A stretch of 44,087 nt of DNA from Oppiella nova. Taxonomy: Eukaryota > Arthropoda > Arachnida > Sarcoptiformes > Oppiidae. The notes beneath the pieces are model-generated. The model was not told where the DNA came from, searched no databases, and worked only from the letters and a program-made list of their open reading frames with translations. The stretch spans positions 1 to 44,087 of the forward strand of contig CAJPVJ010000082.1 of the NCBI GenBank assembly GCA_905397405.1, in the 5' to 3' direction. Below are positions 1-9,929 of the stretch, piece after piece (within the stretch, counting starts at the first letter, position 1; the number at the start of each line of letters is the position of its first letter). The position numbers and the translations under genes are program-made.

Positions 1-517
1 AATACATTTGCATTCAAAAGTATGTTTCAATAGTTATAAAACCAATGATTAGATATTTATCTCCAGAGGTATATAGATAATGGTGAAGACATTCATTGTG
101 TCCAAAAACACGACTCAAAAAACGACTATTCATTAGACGTATGAGTAAAATGTGATCCCAAGACAGACAAAGACTTTTGAAGACTTTAATTATAATAATC
201 AGTGAATCAATCGGTGGTGTTATGTGTGAGACATACAGACAACACAAACCACTTATGGATTCATCGAAATGATCACTAAATGACCGGTTTTTGCACATCA
301 CTGCCAATCAATACTCAAACGCCAATACATACCCAACCCATTAGATACCGGTGCCAAACATTGCAAATACATAACACATATGAGTGCATTATATATTGCA
401 TATTATCATAAGTTATAGCATTAACAAACTTTTCACATTAATAATTCAATACATAATTAAAACATTTAATTAAAACACGTTTTTAAAAGCATTGAAAAAA
501 GTTTTTCCGATAAATAC
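1..517. other. AT-rich left edge, no supported gene
   Basis: AT-rich sequence. One open frame on the minus strand (14-307) has no recognisable domain and no coding-like composition, so I do not call it. If the minus-strand exon at 518-620 is real, this stretch is its downstream intron or contains its next exon. Confidence 0.4.
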
Positions 518-620
518 CTGTTAGTAGAGTTGAGTGGTGTATAGGGGGCGGGGGTTTGGGTACAACCCCTGGACTACGAGCTGAGACGGAGGTCAATGAA
601 AGTGTAGACCCCTTTCGTAG
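518..620 (-). CDS. Candidate proline-rich internal exon of an unidentified gene
   Basis: A GC-rich island in AT-rich surroundings. On the minus strand it is open throughout, is preceded by an AG acceptor (ATAATTAG before 620) and ends at a good donor (CAG then GTATTT at 518/517). The reading is rich in Ser and Leu, followed by a PKPPPP stretch of the type bound by SH3 or WW domains. The plus strand is also open here and has a possible donor at 632, so strand choice is uncertain. No flanking exon was identified. I do not recognise the gene. It lies about 370 bp upstream of, and divergent from, the PIX gene. Confidence 0.4.
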
Positions 621-993
621 CTAATTATCAAGGTAATTATGCAAAATTCAACTCAATTAGCGATATATGACATTCAAAAAGTCATGTGTTGTTTACAAAT
701 ACAACACAAACGCATGCATTGAATGCCATCTGTTATTCACATTTGAATTACGAGTCATTTGTTATGAGATTTTGTAAACAATTCACTCAAAAGTGAACCA
801 AAAGTTGTGTTTTAATTGTCACTCAAATGAACACTCATTTTATTGATTGTTATCTTTTGTCGTATAAACCAAACACTAGTTTATCGGTTATATTGTCTCA
901 AAACACGTGTCTTTGAGTACATCCCCATATGACATGTATTTTATTGTCTATTGATTAAGTCTTAAAACGTGGATCCGATTGAGATGATCAGCG

Positions 994-3900
994 ATGGACA
1001 CATCGGGTGATAACGTGCGCTCATTATCATCGGTGGCCGACATGGGATCAAATGCAGTGATGAATAACGGAAATGCCATCAAATTAGTGAAAGCCATCTA
1101 TAACTTCAAGCCCACCAATAATGATGAGCTCTGTTTCAATAAGGATGATGTATGTATCCATTTGACCATGCTCATATCTGTTACTCACCATCATAATTAA
1201 CCATTACATACCAATACAGTCTTAATCTATGTCCTAAATTAGTCTTAACCCAGATGTCAGTCCTCCATAACCCATATGACAGACATAAAGCCTTATGTTT
1301 GATAAGAAACAGCTGTTTATTGTTTGGTTAATCCGTGTCTAATCTTATGTTATATTTGGTGTCATAATAGATAATAACGTTAACCCAATGGCCATCAGGG
1401 GGCTGGTGGGAGGGCACTCTGAACGGCATCACCGGTTGGTTTCCATCCAATTACTGCCAACCGTTGACCACATCGGACACCGAACTCAAAGACAGCGGTG
1501 TCTCTCATGTGATCACTGGTGCCACTAATAGTCACGACACAGACTCTCAACAGTACAGACAAATGGTTGCAATCATTGACTCATTGACAGCATCTTAAGA
1601 CATGAACTAATTGTGAAAATGTTATCCACTAATACTGCAGGTGTTCCAAGACATTGAGGACACGGAATCGGCTTATGTTAGAGATATTATGGACACTATT
1701 AATAGATATCTAAAACCATTACAACTCTCGCAAATGTAAACTCATTTTATTGGCATTTAATGAAATAGTTTTTATGAATTGATTTGTGGTTTGTTTGGAC
1801 AGTTTGCCTGAGAATGACATCAATGCGATCATACGTATTGTACAGGAGATCAGTTCAGTGCACCGGCGCTTTCTGGTCACACTTAATGGCCTTAATTCGT
1901 GAGTTTTACAAACTTTTTGCTATTTGATAATTCATTCATATGTTTTGTCTTAGTCTCCCTCACAAAGAGGTGCGAATTGGTGGCGTGTTTCTGGAGTTTG
2001 CACCGCATATAAAGGCTGTCCACTTAGACTACTGTGCAAATCACGCCAAGTTTGTCCACTCGATTGAGAAATATAAGTCAGTTTTCATTGCAATTTGTAT
2101 GAATTGTACGAAATTTCTATTTATTAATTTGTATACAACAGGAAAGACATCTGCACTCTGTTTAATGGTATGAACCCATCGGACAACAACGCCGGTAACG
2201 TTCAGTTGACTTCGTGTTTAAGCGCATCGTTTAGACGTATAGACAAATATCCGGCTCTACTTCAAGAACTTCAAAGATATACTGATGTGAGTGGACAGCC
2301 ATTTGTATGGTTTGATTTGATATTTATTGTTTACCGTTAATAGGAAAGTCATATCGATAGAGGAGATACACAAAGGGCTGGCTTTGTGTACAGAGATCTA
2401 TCGGTCAGTGATATTTGATTACTATTTTATGTTTTGCAATGAATTTAATGATTTATTTTGATTAAACAGATGTCTTGCCTGGAGTTGAGGCGAAGGAAGG
2501 AAATGGAACTGGAGGTCATGTTAGGCAATATCAAGAACTGGGATCAGGGAATGGTATGTCTATTTTAGTGACATTTTAAAATGCCTATACCGGTAACACC
2601 TATTTATTGGTCAATAAACTTAGAAAAACATTCAGACATTTGGCGAAATAATACGCATGGATTCGGTGAGCATTCAAATTATCCCGGATTACAGCGAAAT
2701 GAAAAAAGACAGATATCTGGTTCTGTTCCCACAAATACTACTCGTGCTGTCCGTCAGCACCGAAATGACATCATTTGTATTCGAAGTAATTGTCGTGTTT
2801 TGTGGTCTATTGTCATGTTTTGTGGTCTATTGTCGTGTTTTGTGGTCTTGTCTTCAGTTTATATAAAAGTCTAATATATTTGCTGTCATTTCAGTCGAAA
2901 CTAAGACTCGAAGACGCGGTCATCAAAACGAGTGGTGAACTCATGGACGCGACCAATATATTTGAGATCACGTCGACTGAGGAGAAGACTACCGGCGCTC
3001 AGACGACAAACATATCGTTTATCATTCAGTGCCCGACTATTGAAGACTCGAAACATTGGATCGAATTATTACAGAAATATATCTTACATTCACAGACATT
3101 GAAACACAATCCCAGTGCTGGTGTGCTTCACGCCAATCACGGCTCCGACAGCACTGGTCACCGATCGGCCGTTCCTTCCATACAAAGCGAAGGGTCGACC
3201 ACTTCTTCGGCTATAATACTGAACACATCGCAGTCATCGCAACGTATCGCCGGACAGACACCACATATCACACGATCTAATATTTATTGGACTAATAAAT
3301 GTTTGTTACCCCACCCGCCCACTCGGATTAGACCTCATAGTGGCACTACCGGTGCTAATACCCCGGCAGCTGTCAGTAAAAAAGGGAATTTAAGTGCAAA
3401 TGAAGATATGCTTATATTGCAAGTCATTGAGAGTTATTGTAATAAAGGACGGGTCAGACAGCCTTCGAGTGCAGGTATGGATGCATTCAAGTTGTGATTA
3501 TTGTTTGGAAATCATGTAAATCTGTTTGAATCGATCGATAGCTTATTCAGACAGTCCTCAGGTGTATGTCGTGGACGAGGACCGACCCAATACAGGCAGC
3601 AATTCATCGGTTAATAGTTTACATAAAAACGGGGAGACGTATGAAAAGTTCACATAAATTGTTTGCATTTAAAAACTAATTTAAACTAATTTTTAATTTT
3701 AGTGTGAATACGGAAATGGATATAAGAAACGAATTGAGACAAATGAAAATGGTATTGAAATTTGTTTGAATATTATTTGTGAAGAATTGAAATGATTTTG
3801 GATTTGGTGTTTAACAGGACTAATTCAGTGACAGCCTACGGAACTTTCGGCTCGCGGCCAGCGCTGCCTTTAACTTTCGGAAACATTACCTCACAGTTAA

Positions 3901-5091
3901 CTCACGGTTTTTATGCGGTTTTGGAATTCTCTTTCGTTGATAAAAATAGAGAAAAGATATCTATTTTTACTATACTTTTGATGATTTAATTGCAATATTC
4001 TAGAAATTATGGCTTATTTATTGAGTCCCTAAATAGACTTTTATTTATACCTCAGATTTGAAACTAACATTTTGTTAAACAATTATTTTGCACTTAATCT
4101 ATTTATTCATATCTGTACTAATTATTGTTTTATATGTTTGCTGTACATTTTTCAATCATTAAATACTGCCTTATTTAATATCAAAATTAAATTTTAATTA
4201 TGTTTAAATTTGATTACAGGGTAAAAATACACATGTTTACAGACTAAATTACAGTGTACATAAACATTGAAAACACGTGGTGTGTACTGTATGTGCTGTC
4301 AGTTTGTGTGGACTATTATGATAATTATAGTATAATATAATTGCATATTTTAATTAATAGTTTATATCCATTTATATCTATAGTCGTTCACTGTATAGAA
4401 AGTGGACTGTATTAAATTTGACAAAAACAAAAATTCATAATATAATAACACTCTCTGGAGACTAGTCCAATTAAATACAAATGAATACATGATTTAAATA
4501 ATTTATAACAAACACTTCGATTTACAGTTTGAATATAATTAACTTTTTTGAAATAAATTATTTAATAAATAATTATAACATAAATGGCATACCTTTCCAG
4601 ACAGTGGGCGGCGGTGACCACCCATTGGGTGCCTATAATAGATGCCCGGGTTATCACCGGCTTTGGCATCACTGCCCCCTATGATACCGACCCTAACAAT
4701 ATTGGTTTTATACTGGTGCTCATCAAGTGGAGATGCAATTGACCAAGCACTTAATGTAAATAATATTATATATTTCAAAAACATTTTCTTAGATACGTGT
4801 AATTGTTTTATAACATTAAGTTTTTAATCATTTATATCAAATAATTGTCACTAAAATACTTATTGAAGTATTAATGCGATATCTATTGTATGTTACCATT
4901 AATCAAATGTTAAGTGTTTCACAGAATTGCTATTAATTTAGGGAACTGGCAAATTGACCTAAAAACCAATTGACCTAAACTAGATTAAGTCACTGTCGGA
5001 TGCCTTGAAAGCCGAGCGCCGGTCGCGACGGAAATTGAAAGCCTTTGTAATGGAGTGTCAATTGAGTGCCAAAAATACGCCAAAACCTTAA
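994..5091 (+). CDS. ARHGEF7: Beta-PIX / Rho guanine nucleotide exchange factor 7 homolog (13 exons)
   Basis: PIX proteins activate Rac/Cdc42 and scaffold PAK and GIT at adhesions and synapses. Exons inferred by splice sites, phase and family similarity: 994-1149, 1371-1565, 1641-1735, 1803-1898, 1954-2076, 2142-2286, 2344-2403, 2470-2553, 2636-2785, 2895-3474, 3551-3638, 3703-3751 and 4984-5091. Exons 1-2 give an SH3 domain (ALYDF-like AIYNFKP, GGWWEGTLNG, GWFPSNYC). Exons 3-8 give the DH domain (VGGCFL-like IGGVFLEF, YCANH, DKYPALLQEL). Exons 9-10 give the PH domain (RYLVLFPQILLVLS to HWIELLQKY), then a Ser/Thr-rich linker and the PIX-specific EDMLILQVIESYC motif. Exons 12-13 form a short basic coiled coil (NELRQMKM, then IKSLSDALKAERRSRRKLKA), ending at TAA 5089. 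Start is the first ATG before the SH3. Exon 13 is duplicated; the nearer copy at 3820 is base-complemented and would add only one Asp before a stop. Confidence 0.9.
2791..2850 (+). repeat. Three-copy 20-bp tandem repeat in a PIX intron
   Basis: Three consecutive 20-mers (2791, 2811, 2831) of TGTCGTGTTTTGTGGTCTAT, differing at one position in copy 2 and two at the end of copy 3. It lies in the 109-bp intron between the two PH-domain exons and creates spurious open frames over the intron. Confidence 0.95.
3820..3947 (+). other. 128-bp block equal to the non-reversed complement of the last PIX exon
   Basis: Each base is the Watson-Crick complement of the base 1163 positions downstream (4983-5110), read in the same direction, with no mismatch over 128 bp. 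Examples: CTCGCGGCCAGCGC at 3851 faces GAGCGCCGGTCGCG at 5014. As written it encodes nothing PIX-like. Complementing it in place restores the exon: an acceptor TTTAACAG sits at 3810-3817, the next codon becomes GAG, and the frame then matches exon 13. The sequence just after it is a normal direct repeat. See findings. Confidence 0.95.
3948..4340 (+). repeat. Direct repeat copy 1 of the PIX 3' UTR
   Basis: From GAGAAAAGATATC at 3949 to about 4205 this matches 5111-5367 at roughly 97% identity (about seven substitutions). A weaker match continues to the shared motif TATGTGCTGTCAGTTTGTGT (4290s and 5420s). It is the 3' UTR of the terminal PIX exon, duplicated together with that exon. Confidence 0.9.
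4589..4784 (-). pseudogene. Broken first exon of a trypsin-like (S1) serine protease
   Basis: On the minus strand, ATG at 4784 opens a hydrophobic signal peptide, then a short propeptide and the activation site IIGGSDAKAGDNP typical of S1 peptidases. The reading then fails. The expected stretch with the first disulphide Cys is absent, and the next family-specific block, GTQWVVTAAHCLE with the catalytic His, lies in another frame. It ends at a good donor (GAAAG then GTATGCC, about 4589). This is an internal deletion of roughly 15 codons plus a frameshift. No exons with the catalytic Asp or Ser follow at lower coordinates. The fragment lies between the two direct copies of the PIX exon and 3' UTR, so it either arrived with the duplication or marks an assembly join. 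Confidence 0.75.
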
Positions 5092-5110
5092 GAGAAAGCA
5101 ACTATTTTTA
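4983..5110 (+). other. Genuine terminal PIX exon block (partner of the complemented block)
   Basis: Contains coding exon 13 (4984-5091) after the acceptor CTAAACTAG, in phase 0 with exon 12, plus 19 bp of 3' UTR. The basic heptad-like sequence is what the family has at its C-terminal coiled coil, which shows that this copy, not 3820-3947, carries the meaningful strand. Confidence 0.85.
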
Positions 5111-5500
5111 GAGAAAAAATATCTATTTTTACTATACTTTTGATGATTTAATTGCAATATTCTAGAAATTATGGCTTATTTATTGATTCCCTAAATAGAC
5201 TTTTATTTATACCTCAGATTTGAAACTAACATTTTGTTAAAGAATTATTTTACACTTAATCTATTTATTCATATCTGTACTAATTATTGTTTTATATGTT
5301 TGCTGTACATTTTTCAATCATTAAATACTGCCTTATTTAATATCAAAATTAAATTTAAATTATGTTTACATTTTATTACAGTTGTAATAATAACCACTGA
5401 ATTACGCTTACACTTTAAAGCTTATGTATGTGCTGTCAGTTTGTGTTGACTATAATTCATGAATACGTTCAGTAATTCATGATTAGTATATTTTAATTTT
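5111..5500 (+). repeat. Direct repeat copy 2 of the PIX 3' UTR
   Basis: About 97% identical to 3949-4205 over the first 257 bp, then a diverged tail ending near the shared motif at about 5440. It contains an ATTAAA signal at about 5320 that could serve as the PIX polyadenylation signal. The next gene starts only 54 bp beyond the end of this repeat. Confidence 0.85.
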
Positions 5501-5553
5501 ATAGTTAATTACAACTTATATTAAAACTATTTAAACGGTATGCAGTGACAGTG

Positions 5554-6658
5554 ATGTCCACAATTACCACTGACATGAATGGCAAACAATTATTGAGTGA
5601 TAAATGTGTGCAAAATATGGACACGAATGAAGACAATGAAGATAATGAATGTCTGATAAGTGGCTCACCGTTGCATCTATTGGTTCCGTACCCGCAGTTC
5701 ACGCGAAAACACAAACAATTAGCCAAACATAACAACATTCACGTAATTAAAGGCAAACTGAGTTCACATGAGTTGCAAATCCTGACAAACAATTGGCAAA
5801 AGTTTTGCGATGAATACCAATGCGATGAAGACATGAAGACACGTTTGTTAGGGTTTTTCGCGTTCAGTGACAGCTATAGTAAAAGTGAGCGCAAAAAGTT
5901 CAGAGACTTCATGCGAAACGAGTGCTTTTACCTGCGATTAGCCCAAGGGATGCCCAATCGTACGGTTAAAAAGGTATGGGATAACGCCAGGGTCAAGTTT
6001 AATACATTGAGAGCGCTAAAAGACCTGTCACCTAATGATAAGGAAAATATGAAAGTATTGTTTGAAAGGCATTACAATTGCCGAAAAGTTTTACTGTAAA
6101 CCCCTTACAGTTCAGTATAGTATCGAGCAGTCGTACAACAAGAGTGGACAGGCATGGGATAGGGGGCACTGGACTCCCGATGAGGACATGCGACTCATCA
6201 ACGCGTTGAAGACTGTGTTGAAGACGGATGACTTGTCTCAACACATATTCACTAAAAATATTAAATACAGAAAAGCGAGAGATGTGTCGCAACTGAATAG
6301 AAATGAGAGGTATTTCAGGAGGCGATGGAAAAACAGCCTCCGCTGGAAAATAGCTAACTTTCACCTCTTAGAGGACAAGTGGACAATGAGGGACACATCG
6401 AAACTGGTCTACTGTTTGTTTAAATACAATTTTGATGATGAGTTGGCCGTCGATTGGGATTTACTAAAAGAGAAGTTTGAGAAAATCTCTTCATTTAATA
6501 GTTTGATGAAAAATTGGCGATTAATTAAGTCTACAGTTCCTGACTTTCACACCAAATCCTATAAACAGATAATTGGTTTCCTTTTTGATAACTTTTTGCC
6601 GCAATTTCTCTCATCCGATGAAGACTTACGAGAACTCGAAGATTTCTATCAAAGTTAA
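5554..6658 (+). pseudogene. TTF1/Reb1-like Myb (SANT) protein, frameshifted
   Basis: TTF1/Reb1 family proteins bind rDNA terminators and stop RNA polymerase I. The first frame (ATG 5554; the earlier ATG at 5540 hits a stop at once) carries the family arrangement GKLSSHELQILTNNWQKFC and LRLAQGMPNRTVKKVWDNAR. It runs into a stop at 6097-6099. From about 6062 a second frame continues the homology: GITIAEKF, then RGHWTPDEDMRLINAL (a Myb repeat) and NERYFRRRWKNSLRWK, ending at TAA 6656. The break lies near 6061-6075. Loss of one copy of a GGCAT repeat there would explain it, but a sequencing error is equally possible. No plausible intron bridges the frames. The rest is well preserved (about 365 residues), so this may be a functional gene with an error. 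AATAAA follows at about 6711. Confidence 0.75.
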
Positions 6659-6719
6659 TATTTGTTAACATTACTATACATTGTAATTACGGTGTATCAC
6701 CGATTCATTGAATAAAAAG

Positions 6720-8128
6720 CACATTTAATTAATTAAACTCTTAAATTTTTATTTGAATTTTTAAAGATAGTTAAATTACAATTATGAAATTATTTTTATA
6801 TTTTCAAATCATCGTTTTAACATTGGATTAGTATTTGAAAAGTTCCTTGTTTAAAAGTTTTATGATTTAATTAATGTTATATAAAAAAGTGGCTTGATTA
6901 GATTTGATAATATTGAATACAGTCGATAATATTGTGTATAATTATTGAATATTCATACAATGGTATCATAACTGGTATGTTAATGTATGTACCGGTACAG
7001 TATATTTAATAAAAATTTTAATAATCTTAATATTAATAATAAAAGTATTGTATAAAAGGTGTATTTAAGTGGATATAATCATGAATTAATCATAAAATAT
7101 ATTGAATACAAAATAGTCTTCAAACGTAATGAACACATCATATGATTGAATAGAGAAATGGATTTTGGTTTACAATCAAACAGAATATTCTGTTATTCTT
7201 GTAAAGCATAAGTGAAAACAATTTTCGGTTTCCAATTGTTTTCAAATATTTTAATTACATTATAATTGACTTAAAAAATATTTTGATATACTTTTGAGCA
7301 AAAAATATAACATTTATGTGTTATTTTTGATTACAAATTAAATGTATTATAATTTAACATAGAATACACTGACACTAAATACACTACTCAAACATTTCAT
7401 ATAATTTATAATATATTTTACTTTTTAATGCAATTCTCTTTGAGATCCAAAATAATCGCTGTTTTTCTTATTCAATATAATATTCAATTCATTCAAAATC
7501 GATATATTATATGAAATAAAGTAATAAATAATTTCATTTGATTAAATACGCGATAATTTTAGGTTATAATAGTTTATAATTTTCATACGATAAATATCAG
7601 CAAATATATTAATATTCCTGTAAATATAAAGTACTTATTATGTAAATCATAAAAATGAATATATTTTATACATTCTCTATGTATTTATAATACATTTAAA
7701 CTAAATTGCATTAAAAAACACTCCGAAAGACCACAAAATAATATAAACCCAAAAAACTAATTACAAAAAACTAAATGATTGCCAATATTTGATTAAAAAT
7801 TGTCTTATTATATAAAAATTTAATAATGTGTTATAGATTTCTAATTGAAAACATTGCAATCAATAAAATCATTGTAATTAAAGAGAAAATAATTTTAAAA
7901 CACTCGTCCATGTTTGAAATAGACATAGTGTTTGACATAGAGTCGAGGGCAGGGATATTGAGCACAAAAATGGAAATAATTTCAAAAATTGCATTTCAAT
8001 TGATTAGAGATCAATAGTTGATATTGAATGAGAATAGAAATGTTTAAATTTCATATCAAATCTAAAGTAAAGTAATACAAAGGCTTAAAGAGCCATAAAA
8101 CGAGTCTAAAAGAGGATCAAAATACTGA
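6720..8128. other. AT-rich intergenic region
   Basis: No coding signal on either strand. It contains one CAGAATATTCTG palindrome at 7181-7192. The open frame at 7826-8017 has no domain and AT-driven codons. The last 100-200 bp are probably the 3' UTR of the minus-strand F-box gene. Confidence 0.6.
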
Positions 8129-9916
8129 TCAGTCGATAGACTTAATGAGCAAATTCTTAGGCAATTGTTTGGACGCATCGATCAAAGCGATCACATATTT
8201 CTCAAACTGGAAGCGAATCATCTGATTCTTACACTTATTAGCCATAGATATACCGAAAGTGATGATTGCGTTAATGAAGTTAATGCTGTTTATACTTGTA
8301 TTCACGGGATACCACACCAGGGTAACTGTATTGAGTTTCTCAAACGTCAACAGGTTTAGTATGAGTGCCTTTATATAGTCGGACGAGTATAGGAACTCCA
8401 CATACAGGTGCCGAATGTTCTCCATCTTGAGCAACGCCTGACAGCACCGGTCGTCGCAATCGGGACAGTCGTACTCGTCGGCGCTGAACTGGTTGTCAGC
8501 ACAGCCGCAACTGAACGCCCAATTGGTGAGCGACAGGCGCTCGCAGGCGGGGAACTGTTGGTCAATGAACTGAAGCATACGGGGCGTGAAGAAGGCGCCG
8601 TGGATTCGGACGGTTCGCAGAGATGTCAGACAGAAGGGCTCCAATCGACTCAAGTCGAGGAAACAGTCGCGACTGAAGTGCAGTTCCAATGACTGCAAGT
8701 CCTTCAGAGCTATTAATTCAGTGATATTTGACGGACAGTAATGCGATTGATATGAGAGGTGTCGCAACTGATGAAAGTTCGCGCAAATCGTGTAAAATAT
8801 CTCCTTATTCTCCAATTCCGAGGTACTGGGGCTCACCTGGAGTTCCAGTTTCCATAGGTTTCGAGCCATTTGTTTGTTATTAGCGATCGCTTTGACACAA
8901 TCGGGCGTTAATTTCTCGCATTCAGTCAACGATAGGGAAGTGATGTTAGAGGACAGGCGTTTGAGTAGTAAGTGGACCGGGAGCTCATACTTGCGCAGCT
9001 GGAACTCCTTGAGGAGCGGCAAGTGTTGGACCAGATTTGTTAAGTCGTTTTTGATGGAGTGGGCGTCGATGTGCAGGTGAACCAGTTTGTCGCCCAACGA
9101 CTGGCCAATCTGTGACCACTTGCGAGCCGTCAGGTCGTACTTGATCTCATCCAAGCGCAGGCACTCGATGTTAGGTGAGTGCCATTTCAGCCACTTTACG
9201 GTCTCCACATCCATGTGAAAGTTGTGGAGTTCGAGGCACCGGACGTTCGGACACTTCCACAGTATCTGCGCCAACCACTCCTTACTGGCCGTCAAGTCAT
9301 TCATATAGAAGTACTTATAGAAGAACTTCTTATTCACGGCGTCCTCGATGTTGGCGTTGACCGTCGAGTGCCTATTGTCTCCACAATTGGCATAATAGTC
9401 GGCGATATTACCGATCCTAAGGGCGTACTGTTCTCCCAGCAGCTCCTGTACCACACCATAGAACTGCTTACTAGTCCTCTGTATGCGGAACCGGTCCTTA
9501 AGGGACAGGTACTGAAAGATCAACTTCAAGACGTCGTCGTTGAGTATGTGATTGGTCTTCGGTTTGATGATATAATTATTATCCAAATCCAGAATATTCT
9601 TATCAATCAGTTTTCGTGCTATACTTCTGGTGATTCTTCCCCTTTGTGTGCAATTTCTCGTACTTTTCTTCTGTAACTTTCGCGCAGTTTTCACGCATTT
9701 ATTGGTTTTGTTTTTCACAATTATACCGAATTTCCATTTATTCTGTTGTTTCCCTTTTTTCATACTTTGAATCTTATTATTATTATTATCATTACTATTA
9801 GTAGTATTTCTACTATTTTTATGGTATGTATTCTTAGTGGCAGTACTTATGAGGGGAACACTCTTTCGCCTCTTTATATCTGACTTTGCTTTTAGTTTTG
9901 ATATAATTTTCTTCAT
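8129..9916 (-). CDS. F-box / leucine-rich repeat protein
   Basis: An intact 595-residue single-exon gene. F-box/LRR proteins are the substrate receptors of SCF ubiquitin ligases: the F-box binds Skp1 and the LRRs bind the target. Residues 1-120 are basic and Asn/Lys-rich, suggesting nuclear localisation. The F-box spans about 124-163 (ILNDDVLKLIFQYLSLKDRF). Irregular LRRs follow from about 210 (VRCLELHNF, IECLRLDEI, ITSLSLTECEKL, LQSLELHFS, CERLSLTNW, IRHLYVEFL). A Cys-rich insertion at about 470-492 (CGC, CPDC, CC) interrupts the last repeats. The start is the only in-frame ATG that precedes the basic region. The LRR part is clearly GC-richer than the N-terminal part. No orthologue can be named with confidence. 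Confidence 0.9.
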   Translation of the reverse strand: MKKIISKLKAKSDIKRRKSVPLISTATKNTYHKNSRNTTNSNDNNNNKIQSMKKGKQQNKWKFGIIVKNKTNKCVKTARKLQKKSTRNCTQRGRITRSIARKLIDKNILDLDNNYIIKPKTNHILNDDVLKLIFQYLSLKDRFRIQRTSKQFYGVVQELLGEQYALRIGNIADYYANCGDNRHSTVNANIEDAVNKKFFYKYFYMNDLTASKEWLAQILWKCPNVRCLELHNFHMDVETVKWLKWHSPNIECLRLDEIKYDLTARKWSQIGQSLGDKLVHLHIDAHSIKNDLTNLVQHLPLLKEFQLRKYELPVHLLLKRLSSNITSLSLTECEKLTPDCVKAIANNKQMARNLWKLELQVSPSTSELENKEIFYTICANFHQLRHLSYQSHYCPSNITELIALKDLQSLELHFSRDCFLDLSRLEPFCLTSLRTVRIHGAFFTPRMLQFIDQQFPACERLSLTNWAFSCGCADNQFSADEYDCPDCDDRCCQALLKMENIRHLYVEFLYSSDYIKALILNLLTFEKLNTVTLVWYPVNTSINSINFINAIITFGISMANKCKNQMIRFQFEKYVIALIDASKQLPKNLLIKSID

Positions 9917-9929
9917 TTTTGGTTAACTT

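Noticed and set aside
3818-3989. Open frame of the 3792-3989 region as a novel PIX C-terminus or separate protein
   Set aside because: The frame is an accidental reading of complemented exon sequence; spliced from 3751 it stops after one codon (GAC TAA).
3820-5110. Interpreting the 3820 and 4983 blocks as an inverted repeat or hairpin
   Set aside because: Reversing one block destroys the match; only the same-direction complement aligns, so the two cannot base-pair antiparallel as a stem.
8165-9676. Plus-strand open frames inside the F-box gene
   Set aside because: They are antisense shadows of the 595-residue minus-strand gene.
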